Shown here: positions 25,586 through 34,939 of the stretch, piece after piece
Numbering within the stretch: the stretch's first letter is position 1
Layout of the letters: each line of letters begins with the position of its first letter
Source of the DNA: Litorimonas sp964352855
GTDB lineage: Bacteria; Pseudomonadota; Alphaproteobacteria; Caulobacterales; Maricaulaceae
Assembly: GCA_964352855.1 (NCBI GenBank)
Contig: CAYGTR010000006.1
Location: 1 to 64,000 of the forward strand
Direction of reading: 5' to 3'
DNA length: 64,000 nucleotides
The notes under the pieces: model-generated
Databases searched by the model: none
Told to the model about the DNA's origin: nothing
What the model saw: the letters and a program-made list of their open reading frames with translations, nothing else
Program-made: the position numbers and the translations under genes

Positions 25586-27556
25586 ATGCCTAAGAAGGCT
25601 TCAATAATCAGAAAATCGCTTTGTGTTTTGAGCGCTATTGGATTTATGGGCCTCAACGGCTTTCATAATTCTGCCTTTGCCGCGCCTTCCGCAAAGGCGT
25701 TTGGTCAACTCCCAATGGCGTATGATGCAGCGATTTCTCCAAATGGGGAGAAACTGGCTGCTGTCGTCAACGTAAGCGGGTCTTATGTCGTGGTTGTTCG
25801 CGACGTTCAAAACACGGGGGGAAAACCGCTTGTTACGCCTTTGGGTGAAGGCATTACGCCTAATTATGTTAAGTGGATTAATAATGATCGGTGGTCAGTT
25901 TCTATTGATAAACAGGACGAATATAGAAACACACCTTTCACAATGTCTTTTCTGTTCTCTGAAGATTTGAAAACTGGTGAGAACGGATTAATCGTCAGAC
26001 CTAAAGACATGTTTCGCCAGTTTAATGATCGCGTAATTGATTGGTTGGAGGATGATCCGGATCATATCTTAATGGCCTATTCAGATATTCAGTTCGACCC
26101 TTACCCTGACATTAAAAAAGTCAATGTGAATACAGGTCGCCACAAAACAATGCGTCGGGGTCGCGAAGGTATTGAATATTGGATGTCTGACGGTGATGGC
26201 ACGCCGCGTTTGGGCTGGGGACAAACCGAAAATGGCAAAGATCGCATGATCATCTTTAATTCCCAAACAGAAGCGTGGGATAAAGTCGATGAATATCCCG
26301 GCCTTACGACAGATACGCGGGTTTATGGTGTTTTAAAACAAGGCACTGAATTTGTTATTGCGGATTATCAAGGTAAAGATACGTTGGGGCTTTATATCTA
26401 TGACCTAATTCAAAAGAAAATCACGCGAAAACTCTTTCATAACGAAGATTATGATGCCTCGGGTGTTGTCCTATCCAAGGATGGTGAAACCGTCATTGGG
26501 GCTAAATATGTCGCCGAAGAAAGTGAGACTGAATTACTCAGCGAATATGGAACACTTCTGGATCGATTGAGAAATCGGTTCACAGATTATACCGTCCGAT
26601 TTGTAGATCAGACCCAAGACGGTCAAACAGTCTTGGTGAAAATGACGGCGCCTTATGATCCGGGAGGACTTTATATCTACTCTTCCGGTGATGAGGGGCC
26701 TGAGCGTTTATCCCCTATGTATTCTGATATCGCGCCCGATGATTTAGGAAATGTTATTGCCGTACGATACACGGCGCGGGATGGTCAGAAAATTCCGGCC
26801 TTCGTCACGCTTCCAAAGATGGTGCAGACGACAGCGCAGATTAAAAACTTACCGTTTATTGTTTTGCCACATGGCGGGCCCTATGCGCGCGATTCAAAAC
26901 GTTTTGATTATCTGGCACAGTTCTTCGCCACACGCGGCTATGGTGTTTTACAGATGAACTTTAGGGGGTCAGAAGGTTACGGAAAGTCATTTGAGGAAGC
27001 CGGTCGGTCGAATTGGATTGTGATGCAAGACGATGTCGAAGACGGCATGCGGTGGTTGCTGGAAAAAGGTTACGCTGATCCGGAGAGGACTTGTATTGCA
27101 GGTTGGTCTTATGGTGGCTATGCGGCGCTTATGGGTGTCGCGACGGACCCCGAGCTTTATAAATGCGCCATCGCCATGGCAGCTCTCACCGATATTAATG
27201 ATGCTAAACGTGACCTAAAAAAGTACCGTGGCGGGAAACATGCCGCTAAAGACTTTTTTGGTGAAGCCATGAAAGACCCCAAAGTGCGTAAGGCGAACTC
27301 ACCGGTTCATGTGGCAGGTCAAATTAAGGTGCCTGTTTTCTTGGCGCATGGTGACAAGGATGAAAATGTCCAATTTGATCAATTCACCCGTATGAAACGG
27401 TCATTGAAAAAAGCTGGTGTCAAAGCAACTTATCTCGAATTTGAAGATGAAAACCATTATCTTCAGGTGCAGAAAAACCGTGAAGAGTTTTTCGTTGAGA
27501 TGGAGAGATTCCTGAAAAAGGTGAACGGTGTCAGTGAATATATGGCGGCGGATTAA
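25586..27556 (+). CDS. Secreted S9 prolyl-oligopeptidase-family peptidase
   Basis: From ATG 25586, which has AAGGGGAGG just upstream, the protein has 656 residues with a signal peptide ending near NSAFAAPSA. A beta-propeller of about 370 residues precedes the alpha/beta-hydrolase domain. The catalytic triad is Ser508 in GWSYGGYAA, Asp592 in HGDKDENV and His624 in ENHYLQ. The family cleaves short peptides; secreted members of this kind (acylaminoacyl- or dipeptidyl-peptidase type) feed peptide use. It follows dcd on the same strand by 31 bases but has its own strong ribosome site. The longer frame beginning inside dcd is not needed. Confidence 0.86.
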   Translation: MPKKASIIRKSLCVLSAIGFMGLNGFHNSAFAAPSAKAFGQLPMAYDAAISPNGEKLAAVVNVSGSYVVVVRDVQNTGGKPLVTPLGEGITPNYVKWINNDRWSVSIDKQDEYRNTPFTMSFLFSEDLKTGENGLIVRPKDMFRQFNDRVIDWLEDDPDHILMAYSDIQFDPYPDIKKVNVNTGRHKTMRRGREGIEYWMSDGDGTPRLGWGQTENGKDRMIIFNSQTEAWDKVDEYPGLTTDTRVYGVLKQGTEFVIADYQGKDTLGLYIYDLIQKKITRKLFHNEDYDASGVVLSKDGETVIGAKYVAEESETELLSEYGTLLDRLRNRFTDYTVRFVDQTQDGQTVLVKMTAPYDPGGLYIYSSGDEGPERLSPMYSDIAPDDLGNVIAVRYTARDGQKIPAFVTLPKMVQTTAQIKNLPFIVLPHGGPYARDSKRFDYLAQFFATRGYGVLQMNFRGSEGYGKSFEEAGRSNWIVMQDDVEDGMRWLLEKGYADPERTCIAGWSYGGYAALMGVATDPELYKCAIAMAALTDINDAKRDLKKYRGGKHAAKDFFGEAMKDPKVRKANSPVHVAGQIKVPVFLAHGDKDENVQFDQFTRMKRSLKKAGVKATYLEFEDENHYLQVQKNREEFFVEMERFLKKVNGVSEYMAAD

Positions 27557-27568
27557 TCGACCTAAGTC

Positions 27569-27596
27569 GTTATAATTACCACGGGATAATTATAAC
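27569..27596. terminator. AT-rich hairpin between convergent genes
   Basis: A perfect 10-bp stem (GTTATAATTA / TAATTATAAC) with an 8-base loop lies between the S9 peptidase and the convergent ABC ATPase, and it includes the ATPase stop codon. It has no U-run, so it is a weak or factor-assisted terminator candidate. Confidence 0.4.
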
Positions 27597-28315
27597 GGGA
27601 TGTTTAATCCATTTTGCTCTTGAATACGAAAAACGGTTTTTAGCGTGTCTGCCGTAAGAGTATCCTCTATCGCGCCCTGAGAGTAAATATGGCCGTTTTT
27701 CATGACTGTTACTGTATCGGCGAATTGTCGGACGAGTGACAGATCATGCAAGGCGGCAATCACAGTTTTCCCGTGTTCCGCTTGTGTCTTTAACACCTCT
27801 AAAATGGAGAGTTGATAATAGGGGTCGAGCGCAGCGACGGGTTCATCCACCAAGAGGATTGGGGCGTTCACGGCTAAGGCGCGCGCCAACAAAACCCGCG
27901 CTTGCTGACCCCCTGAAAGCGTGCCGAAGCGATTGTCTTTCAGATCATTTATATCGGCACGATCAATGGCTGTGTTGATAGCACTTTTATCTGCAGGGTC
28001 CAAACCCTTAAAAGGCTTTTGAAAAGGAACCCGCCCTAAAGCAATGATATCAGACACTAACATTTGCGGATGGGCCGTGCGTATTTGAGAGAGATAGGCT
28101 ATTTGCTGAGATATCGGCTTATCTTCTGATAGCCCTGAGAGCGTTCCTGATAGTGGACGAATTAATTGTGCCATAACCTTTAACAAAGTCGATTTCCCAC
28201 TCCCATTAGGCCCAATTAAGGTATGGAACTTACCGTCTAAAAATTGTGTGGAGATACCTTTGAGGACAACAGATCGGCCATAGCCCGCATGGATGTTATG
28301 CAACTCTATACTCAT
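27590..28315 (-). CDS. ABC importer ATPase (FecE/BtuD type)
   Basis: The 241-residue ATPase begins MSIELHNIHAGYG. It has Walker A GPNGSGKST, signature LSGGQQAR, Walker B ILLVDEPVAALD and a switch His in ALHDLSLV. It belongs to the iron-siderophore/cobalamin/haem importer class. The true start is ATG 28315, which overlaps the permease stop as ATGA; the longer open frame to 28576 runs inside the permease gene. With the next two genes it makes a complete importer. Cargo is not settled: cobalamin is tempting given the BtuB receptor at 41-43 kb, but iron chelates or haem are equally possible. Confidence 0.85.
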   Translation of the reverse strand: MSIELHNIHAGYGRSVVLKGISTQFLDGKFHTLIGPNGSGKSTLLKVMAQLIRPLSGTLSGLSEDKPISQQIAYLSQIRTAHPQMLVSDIIALGRVPFQKPFKGLDPADKSAINTAIDRADINDLKDNRFGTLSGGQQARVLLARALAVNAPILLVDEPVAALDPYYQLSILEVLKTQAEHGKTVIAALHDLSLVRQFADTVTVMKNGHIYSQGAIEDTLTADTLKTVFRIQEQNGLNIPL

Positions 28316-29307
28316 GCGCGAGGGGCTCTGATGGCAAGATAAAGGAAGAACGGCACGCCAATAAGGGCTGTAACGACCCCTAAATAAAGAGGTGTGCCCG
28401 GCCCGGAAGAGAGCCTCACGGCTGAGTCCGTGATTAAGAGAAAGAGTCCACCCGCCAGAGCGGAGACCGGGATGAGACGTGCCGGATCCGGCCCAATTAA
28501 AAACCGCATGATGTGAGGGATGAACAGCCCAATAAAGCCAATGGCGCCTGCGACCGCCACGCCACTTCCAACACACAGGGCCGAGCCAATAACAATCAAC
28601 ACCTGCGTACGTTTCAAGTTAATCCCCATAGTCTGGGCCGTTTCTTCACCCAAACTTAAACCGCGTAAGCTGCGAGCAGAAAGGCTAAGGGATATGAGGC
28701 CTAGAACTGTTAAGAGCGCACAAGTTGGGACTTGTCCCAAATGGGCTTTGTCCAATGATCCCATCAACCAATAGACAATTTCTGATAATGCCCAAGGGTT
28801 CGGTGCAAGATTCATTACTAATCCCGTTATGGCTGTCGCTAAAGCGCCTATGCCAATGCCGGCCAGAATTAATTGCCCTGTTGCATTACCCTGATGACGT
28901 CCAGACAGAGTTATCAAAGTTATCAGAAACGCGCCGATCAGAGCGCCTGTGATGGCGGCCGGCGTCACCCAAAAACGAAACCCAAAATAAAGAGCGATGA
29001 CAGCCCCTAAAGCAGCGCAGGCTGAAAACCCCAATAATCCGGGCGCAGCCAAATCATTGCGGGTAAAGCCTTGTAAAGCTGCGCCGGATCCGCCCAAACC
29101 TGCGCCAATTAAAATGGCGAGAAGTGTGCGGGGCAGGCGCACGTCCTGCACGATTGTGATGGTTAAAGCATCACCTTGTCCGAGCAACCCTTTCCAAACC
29201 TCAGACAATGTTATCGCAGTTTGACCGAGCCAAAGAGATATAAATCCGAATACTACAAGCAAGATGAGTAAAATGAACAGAAGCGTACGGTTAGACATCA
29301 CGCTCAC
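28312..29307 (-). CDS. FecCD-family ABC permease
   Basis: The 331-residue integral membrane permease has about ten hydrophobic segments. Features are RLPRTLLAILIGAGLGGSGAALQG near the N-terminus, the cytoplasmic coupling region LGEETAQTMGINL, and GAIGFIGLFIPHIMR, all typical of BtuC/FecCD proteins. It is translationally coupled to the ATPase (ATGA overlap) and overlaps the binding-protein gene by 17 bases, so the three form one operon. It acts in the inner membrane. Confidence 0.87.
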   Translation of the reverse strand: MSVMSNRTLLFILLILLVVFGFISLWLGQTAITLSEVWKGLLGQGDALTITIVQDVRLPRTLLAILIGAGLGGSGAALQGFTRNDLAAPGLLGFSACAALGAVIALYFGFRFWVTPAAITGALIGAFLITLITLSGRHQGNATGQLILAGIGIGALATAITGLVMNLAPNPWALSEIVYWLMGSLDKAHLGQVPTCALLTVLGLISLSLSARSLRGLSLGEETAQTMGINLKRTQVLIVIGSALCVGSGVAVAGAIGFIGLFIPHIMRFLIGPDPARLIPVSALAGGLFLLITDSAVRLSSGPGTPLYLGVVTALIGVPFFLYLAIRAPRA

Positions 29308-30130
29308 CGATCCAATTTAAAACGCCCTCTTGTAAAATTTGTGTTGCATTCAAAAGGCCCGGCCCAGCGCAAGGCCAATAAGCACCGTCTATTGTCACTA
29401 TTTTCCTGTCTTCTAAATATTGTGCGATAACTGGCGTCATAATGTTGCTGCGGGTATGATAGTCACTCTCGACAAAACTCAAGAGAATAATATCAGGGTC
29501 ATATTGAATTAATGTCTCAATGCCGGGGCTGTGCCAACCTATTGCTGTATTGATATTGATGCCGCCTGCCGCTTTTATAACAGCGTCCACAAATGTATTT
29601 GACCCAGCGCTCCCCCCAGACGGTGTTAGGTATAATATTTTTGGTTTCAATTTGAGGCTTATCCTGTCGTTATGCGCTGTTAAGCTGTTTACAGCCTCAT
29701 CCCATGCTTCGATTTTTTCCGTTGAGAGATTGAGTGTTTCTGAGAGATCTTTTGCATTTTGGACTACGCCGTCAAATGTCTCGACCCATGAGAGCTCATA
29801 TTTATGTGGAAGGTGTTCGTGGAAAGGCATGCTTTCACCCGGTCCTAGTAAGATGAGCGAATCTTTTTTGCTCAAGACACTTTCCGGTGAAGCGTTCATT
29901 TGCGGCAGCTTTTTCTGTGCCTCACTGCCTAACGACAAACGGCTCCGCGATTGCCAAGATAGTGCGCTGATAAGATCAGGGGCAAAGGCTTGAACATAGG
30001 AGTCTCCACAAAGCGATGTGCTCGCGATTGTTTGAGGTGCCGTAGATATATCTAGTTGAGGCGCAGCTTCACAATTCACAAGCAAAAGGCTTGTGATCAA
30101 TAAAGTGAGGCAAAAAAACCAACGTTTCAT
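29291..30130 (-). CDS. ABC importer substrate-binding lipoprotein (BtuF/FepB class)
   Basis: The 279-residue protein starts with a lipoprotein signal (FFCLTLLITSLLLVNC), the Cys being the lipidation site. It has the helical-backbone binding-protein fold, with STSLCGDSYVQAFAP, a long mid helix (SLTAHNDRIS) and PGIETLIQYDPDIILL. It is the first gene of the importer operon. I see no cobalamin riboswitch in the 240 bases upstream, which argues against, but does not rule out, B12 as cargo. Confidence 0.8.
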   Translation of the reverse strand: MKRWFFCLTLLITSLLLVNCEAAPQLDISTAPQTIASTSLCGDSYVQAFAPDLISALSWQSRSRLSLGSEAQKKLPQMNASPESVLSKKDSLILLGPGESMPFHEHLPHKYELSWVETFDGVVQNAKDLSETLNLSTEKIEAWDEAVNSLTAHNDRISLKLKPKILYLTPSGGSAGSNTFVDAVIKAAGGININTAIGWHSPGIETLIQYDPDIILLSFVESDYHTRSNIMTPVIAQYLEDRKIVTIDGAYWPCAGPGLLNATQILQEGVLNWIGERDV

Positions 30131-30373
30131 TTAAAGGCTTGTGAAACAAAGTAGCGATCAAACCAAGAGTTTATCGTCATAAGCCAAAGAAAAGTGGCGC
30201 ACCCGAAAAGCGGGGCGCTTAGATTATTTATCTCATATATATCAACTATTTAAGTAGATAAAAACTGTCAAGAGATACTCATTTGTTGCCACATATGTCA
30301 CCAGATCGAAAATTCATGAAACTGACCTCAAAACCCTTTTCCGACAAGCCAGAGGCTGTTCGTAGCGAAAGCG
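30131..30373. other. Intergenic region upstream of the importer
   Basis: This AT-rich stretch has TTTATCT and AGATAAA as distant inverted copies near 30217-30260. It should hold the importer promoter. A 48-codon plus-strand frame (30315-30461) runs from here into the pseudogene and shows no recognisable product. No RNA motif or riboswitch is visible. Confidence 0.3.
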
Positions 30374-31130
30374 TCAAGCGATTAGCCTATCCGTCCGGTG
30401 AGGACGCGGGGCAATGGTTGCGGGTGGATGCGGGGCCGATGGGCTTTTTGCGATGCTAATTTGAGTATATATCTCTTTGCAACTCAACTCTGCGAACTCC
30501 ATGCGGATGATGGATACATTGCCGAGCACTTCTTTCGCGTCAGAAATATCGTCGAAACGGATGCGTAAAAAGTCGCCGAGTTTATCGTAGGCTAGCTCGC
30601 TCTCGCCCGCTCTTTCATAGGTGTCCAGCACGTCTCAAAGGAAGGCGTCTTGTTGCGCGCGCCTACATGATGGCACTCATCAATGATAATAAGGTCAAAA
30701 AGTCCGTCGGGTGTTCCATATAGTTACGGATGGCTCCAACTTAGACCTCTGCACCTTCCTCTATTTCTTCACCGCCAGACGTCATTAGCGTTTGGGAAAT
30801 TGAAAAGAACACATTGGCATTCATCGGCATAGAGCCGCGCTTGTGGATTTCGGCAGGCGTAATGCGAACGCGGGAATCTTCTGAAAAAACCTGAAAAGCT
30901 AAGATTGGCCTGATCGGCGAGAATGTTGCGTCAGCGAGGAAAAGGATGCGCGGGCTTCGGGTTTGGTTGCCCACAACTTCCAGCGCGCTATGAAGAGTTT
31001 CCGAGCGACTTGGAACGCCACACTGGTCTTGCCCGTGCTATGGCGAGTGTCAGCAAGATGCGTTTGTCACCTTTCGCAACGGCTTCGAGTATGTCCCTAC
31101 AGCTTCTAGCCCTTAGATTACTCTTCCGAC
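30374..31130 (-). pseudogene. Remnant of HsdR-type restriction helicase
   Basis: On the minus strand, pieces of a DEAD/DEAH restriction-type helicase appear in order but in different frames. First is ILEAVAKGDKRILLTLA (about 31040-31110), then TGKTSVAFQVARKLF in another frame as the Walker A site. ILFLADATFSPIRPILAFQ through PMNANVFFSISQTLMTS (30760-30950) is in a third, and GLFDLIIIDECHHVGARN (30650-30715) is the Walker B/DECH box after a stop. Last is a C-terminal piece LAYDKLGDFLRIRFDD/AKEVLGNVSIIRMEF (30480-30620). Under 800 bp remain of a gene normally above 2.2 kb, so there are several frameshifts plus a large internal deletion. No hsdM or hsdS is near. Confidence 0.75.
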
Positions 31131-31396
31131 CAAGTGTCGTGAAGTATTTTTCAGCATGACACATATCATAAGAGTAATTGCACTGTCTTCGTCTGCACAA
31201 AACCGACTGAATCTGAGTCCTAGGGGAGGATTCATATGAGTTTAATAACCTATAATTATTGAGCCATCGAAAATAGTCTTCATCGTTTTTTCGCATGAAG
31301 ATTTAAAGTGCCTGGAAACCTATGAGAAAAGACTTATGCCTGATGCATTGATTTGGAGTTCGATTTCGATATTAGATTTTTAATTAAGATACAGAC

Positions 31397-32647
31397 TTAT
31401 CGTTCAGCCATAATATAAAAATTTCCAGACTTCAAAGTTAGATTACGTCTAGGATCATCCGGGCCTGCCCCCGATTGTAATATGATAGAGATATCTGCAA
31501 TTACGCTTGGATGCTCGCGGAAATAACTATGACCAATAGACCCCGACAGCCCTGATACGTCTATAAATGAAACGTTTTCAATTCCGGCGAAATCATTGCC
31601 GACGGCATCGAGATAGGTTTGGTTAGTAACCCGTCCGACCCGCAGACCGTTCCCAATGAAACTGGATAGTCTCAGCGCTAAGTCTCCTGGATTAGAGTAA
31701 ATTGTAATCTGCCCAATAGCAGGGGCAAAGCGTTCAGCAAGTAGACGCTGTCCGGCCACAGCCCCGTCAATATCAGCTGCAGCGATAATAAGGTTTTCAA
31801 TTTTCAAGGCATCCATTGGCGATACTCCGGATCCACGCGCCTCAATTATGAGTTCCCTTAAGGCTGTTGTCGTAACATCGACACCTCGGCTATGCGTAAC
31901 AATATTTATAGTTTCTATCTCTGGCATAGAGTGGAGCGTGCGAAGCATTTCCTTTAAGTGAAAAATAGAAAATTCTCCGGACTCTTTGGCTGAAAAATAA
32001 CCAAACAAATTGCCTTCTTCTGTGGGCCAACTGAAGAAAATGGGGACCGCGTTTCGTCCGGAAGAATGCCAAACATCTGTGAGATCAAATGCGGCATCAT
32101 CAAATCCCGTATTAAACCCATGAATATAAATAAGAACCTTGCTTGTGTTTTGTCTTTCTATTCGATCTCGAATCAATTCCTTAAACGACTCCCTTGCCGC
32201 AGCATAGTCCTGCACAATATCTGCCTGCTCAATCACAATTCCATTCTCCAAGCGATAGGGAATGGGAGTCGCAGGGAACAAAATCTCTTTTTGTATTTCT
32301 TCTAAAAGCAAAATTGGTCGCTCTCTGGACTCCTTAGAGTTCCGTGCAATGATCATAAGATCATTCCAGCTTGTCTCTTCCCCAATTCTTACGACCGCAC
32401 TCCCGGCTGTCACCGCCCTAGAACGTATTGTAATAAATTCAGCCTTTTCATCGTCCCACCCTCTATCCGTCACGAAAATTAGGTTTGCCTTTGATTGACG
32501 GTAGTTTTCTGGGATAGTTGCTTCCGGGTATGGGTTTGCGGACGTATATAATCCAGACGCAGGCGCTAACACCCTAGGCGTTGCGCAACCTGTTAGAGCT
32601 ATGAGTAAGAGTATACATACAAATTTGATATATTTGATTTGAGACAC
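31397..32647 (-). CDS. DUF900 alpha/beta-hydrolase lipoprotein
   Basis: I start at GTG 32647, about ten bases after AGGA, giving 416 residues with a lipobox (LLLIALTGC). A TTG at 32674 would overlap the upstream regulator. The hydrolase domain has KVLIYIHGFNTGFDDAAF and the nucleophile elbow VTHSRGVD, then IENLIIAAADIDGAV; a late GHSYFREHP supplies a candidate His. DUF900 proteins are predicted esterases or lipases of unknown substrate. It lies directly behind the AraC regulator gene, so the two are probably one transcript, divergent from the RND efflux operon. A link to efflux substrates is inference. Confidence 0.75.
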   Translation of the reverse strand: MSQIKYIKFVCILLLIALTGCATPRVLAPASGLYTSANPYPEATIPENYRQSKANLIFVTDRGWDDEKAEFITIRSRAVTAGSAVVRIGEETSWNDLMIIARNSKESRERPILLLEEIQKEILFPATPIPYRLENGIVIEQADIVQDYAAARESFKELIRDRIERQNTSKVLIYIHGFNTGFDDAAFDLTDVWHSSGRNAVPIFFSWPTEEGNLFGYFSAKESGEFSIFHLKEMLRTLHSMPEIETINIVTHSRGVDVTTTALRELIIEARGSGVSPMDALKIENLIIAAADIDGAVAGQRLLAERFAPAIGQITIYSNPGDLALRLSSFIGNGLRVGRVTNQTYLDAVGNDFAGIENVSFIDVSGLSGSIGHSYFREHPSVIADISIILQSGAGPDDPRRNLTLKSGNFYIMAER

Positions 32648-32651
32648 CTCG

Positions 32652-33668
32652 TTAATCCTGAGGAAACAAATCAACGTTTTTCATGTTGAACGAACGGTAT
32701 TCTTCAGGAGTTTGCTTGAACTCTCTTTTAAAAGCTCGAAAGAACGATTTCGGATCCTGATATCCAATCATTCTCGATACTTCACCTATACTAAAGTTAC
32801 TTTTCGTCAGATATCTGGCTGCCAAATCAAATCTGATCGAATCCAGTATGACTTGAAATGTATAACCTTCATCTTTGAGCCTCCTTTGCAACGTAGAACG
32901 ACTAATTTGAAGGCGGTTACAAATGGCAATTACGTGAGTTGGACCCGAATATAATTCAGTTCGAATTGCCGCTTCGACTTGAGCAGTAAAAGTTAAAGGG
33001 GCCGCTTGTTTTTCGAGTTGCTGCTCTAATTCTCGCTCAACATCCTTCCAAAGAGTTTCGTTTTGGGAAATAAAGCGCGTATTTGCATCCTTTGAGGTGA
33101 ACTCCAAACTAACAATGTTTGATAGAAGAGGTTGGGATCCAAAATAATCAGCGGCATCGGACATATCATAGACACTTTTGGGGAGTGATATTAATGCAGG
33201 ATTTATATGTCTCGCGGAATGGTTTCGGGCCTTCTCAACGACAAAAATACTCATCGGTATCGCCATAGATACCGGAAGAGTAAGGTCGTTGAATTCAGGA
33301 AGAACCTCGACGCGCGTCTTCCTCCCACTCACAGTTGAAACCACAAGGGAAACAGGTCCGAAAATAACTTTATATCGTCCTAAACGTTCTAATCCGATCC
33401 GCAAATTGGGCGCACAGGTATAAGCTAAAAAAATAGGGATTAACGGCCCATTTGCCATGAATTTCCCAAGAGCGAACGGATCAAACCGAGACCCTGCCAA
33501 TTCAATTATCGTATCCCAAAGGTCTATAAAATCGTAAGCGGATAAACTCAAATCAGCTTTAGCCTTCGCTGTCGTAGACAGAGGTGAACGCAGCACCGCT
33601 TCCTCGAATGAAACGTCGAGGATCGGACAAATAGCACCTATCAATATTGAGGACGAGTATTCTCTCAA
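32652..33668 (-). CDS. AraC-family regulator (OruR/ArgR-like, Arabinose_bd N-domain)
   Basis: This cytoplasmic transcription factor has 338 residues from TTG 33668. AAGGAG stands eight bases before that TTG, while a GTG at 33698 has its SD too close. The N-terminal domain follows the OruR-like pattern with LAYTCAPNLRIGLERLGRYKVIFGP. The C-terminal double helix-turn-helix has VIAICNRLQISRSTLQRRLKDEGYTF and FSIGEVSRMIGYQDPKSFFRAFKRE ending in TPEEYR. It is divergent from the RND operon; the gap carries a direct repeat suited to an AraC dimer, so it likely controls the pump and its own operon with the hydrolase. The effector is unknown. Confidence 0.85.
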   Translation of the reverse strand: MREYSSSILIGAICPILDVSFEEAVLRSPLSTTAKAKADLSLSAYDFIDLWDTIIELAGSRFDPFALGKFMANGPLIPIFLAYTCAPNLRIGLERLGRYKVIFGPVSLVVSTVSGRKTRVEVLPEFNDLTLPVSMAIPMSIFVVEKARNHSARHINPALISLPKSVYDMSDAADYFGSQPLLSNIVSLEFTSKDANTRFISQNETLWKDVERELEQQLEKQAAPLTFTAQVEAAIRTELYSGPTHVIAICNRLQISRSTLQRRLKDEGYTFQVILDSIRFDLAARYLTKSNFSIGEVSRMIGYQDPKSFFRAFKREFKQTPEEYRSFNMKNVDLFPQD

Positions 33669-33731
33669 GGGTTTATCTCCTTTTTGCTCTCTTTGCACTC
33701 CGCCGAAGGCTTAATCGAGTTTAAAACACCC

Positions 33732-33764
33732 ATATGACTGATATTATCACTATATGACCGAAAT
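33732..33764 (+). promoter_or_regulatory. Direct repeat, likely AraC-type operator
   Basis: ATATGAC followed by a similar tail occurs at 33732-33738 and again at 33752-33758, exactly 20 bases apart (about two helical turns) and in the same orientation. The extended matches read ATATGACTGATA and ATATGACCGAAA. It lies midway in the 168-bp gap between the AraC regulator and the efflux operon. Confidence 0.5.
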
Positions 33765-33836
33765 AGCCACTCGCTAAAACTAAGTGCGCGCCCAAAATAT
33801 CAATAATAAATCAAGACGATTCAAAGGTTATAAATT

Positions 33837-34925
33837 TTGAAAAGATTTAGTGTGTCCATTGTAGGCTTACTTGTATTATCAGGGTGCTCTGCCCCACCCC
33901 CTGAAAGCGCACCGTCGCCAAGAGCGGTTGAAGTCGTAGAAGTGACATCGAGTATTTACCAATCTTCACACGTATATTCCGGAACGTTGAGAGCGAAGCA
34001 ACGTTCTAATTTGAGTTTCTTGCGAACAGGGCAAATCATTGAACTGACCAAGGACTTAGGTCAAACATTTAAGCGTGGAGACATACTGGCGCGACTTAAT
34101 GATATAGAACTTTCGCTTGCCTTGGATCAACTCTCAGCCAGCCTTCTCGAAATTCGAGCCGAACTGAATGACGCACAAATCGGATATGATCGACTGATTG
34201 CACTGGATGGCACCGGTGCTGTTTCCAGAGCGGATATCGATACAGCAATCGCTCGGTTGGATGCTGCAAAGGCGAGAGTGAGCGCAAATGAAGCATCGAT
34301 TGGTCAGGCGCGTAAGCGGCTATCTGAGATGGTTTTGAAAGCGCCTTATGATGGTCAGATCGTTGAACGCCTTTTGGAGCCTTCCCAAACGGCCTCTGCA
34401 GGTCAAACCGTTTACCGGATCATTGGAAATGACGGAGGCTACGAAGCGATCGTGAATCTCCCGGTGTCTTCGCTGGATCTTTTCGTTGAAGGTTACGAAA
34501 CAAACATAAATGTGCGGCCATCAGGAACCGTGAAAGCCGCAACTGTAATAGAAGTCGGTAATGCGGCGGGACTCTCCGGTTTGTATCCGATTTCACTCAA
34601 GATCGAAGACCCAACTGGTTTGAGACCCGGACTCCGCGTCGAAGTTCCCGGTTTAGATCAGCGTTCCAACGGACAAAGTATCTCAATCCCGCTGACAGCT
34701 TATCGTCCAAACCTTGGGTCTAAAGGCACAGTGTTTATCGTAGACTTGGAAACGGGGTCTTTGTCGCAACGAAATGTAGAGTTGGGTGCAATATCAGACA
34801 CTGGCATCGAAATACGCTCAGGATTGCAAATTGGGGATGTTATTGTCGCGCGGGGTCTTCCCTCACTGCGTGAAACAGAAACAGTCGCGCCCATTGGTAT
34901 CGGCCTTAAACGGTTCAACGAGTAA
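33837..34925 (+). CDS. RND efflux periplasmic adaptor (MFP) lipoprotein
   Basis: The 362-residue adaptor starts at TTG 33837 behind AAAGG. It has a lipoprotein signal (VGLLVLSGCS), a barrel-sandwich half starting SNLSFLRTGQIIEL, a coiled-coil hairpin (LSASLLEIRAELNDAQIGYDRL...) and the second half APYDGQIVERLLEPSQ, then the beta-barrel domain. It connects the RND pump to the outer-membrane channel. It is the first of three genes; the pump follows 14 bases later. The leader holds the AraC-type direct repeat. A TTG start may keep expression low. Confidence 0.85.
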   Translation: MKRFSVSIVGLLVLSGCSAPPPESAPSPRAVEVVEVTSSIYQSSHVYSGTLRAKQRSNLSFLRTGQIIELTKDLGQTFKRGDILARLNDIELSLALDQLSASLLEIRAELNDAQIGYDRLIALDGTGAVSRADIDTAIARLDAAKARVSANEASIGQARKRLSEMVLKAPYDGQIVERLLEPSQTASAGQTVYRIIGNDGGYEAIVNLPVSSLDLFVEGYETNINVRPSGTVKAATVIEVGNAAGLSGLYPISLKIEDPTGLRPGLRVEVPGLDQRSNGQSISIPLTAYRPNLGSKGTVFIVDLETGSLSQRNVELGAISDTGIEIRSGLQIGDVIVARGLPSLRETETVAPIGIGLKRFNE

Positions 34926-34939
34926 GCGCGGATTGATTT

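Noticed and set aside
28316..28576. N-terminal extension of the ABC ATPase
   Set aside because: It lies wholly within the permease gene; ATGA overlap at 28312-28315 gives the normal start.
30131..30373. Cobalamin riboswitch before the ABC importer
   Set aside because: None of the conserved B12 box segments is present, so B12 as cargo is left open.
30315..30461. 48-residue plus-strand frame
   Set aside because: It runs opposite the helicase remnant with no similarity or ribosome site.
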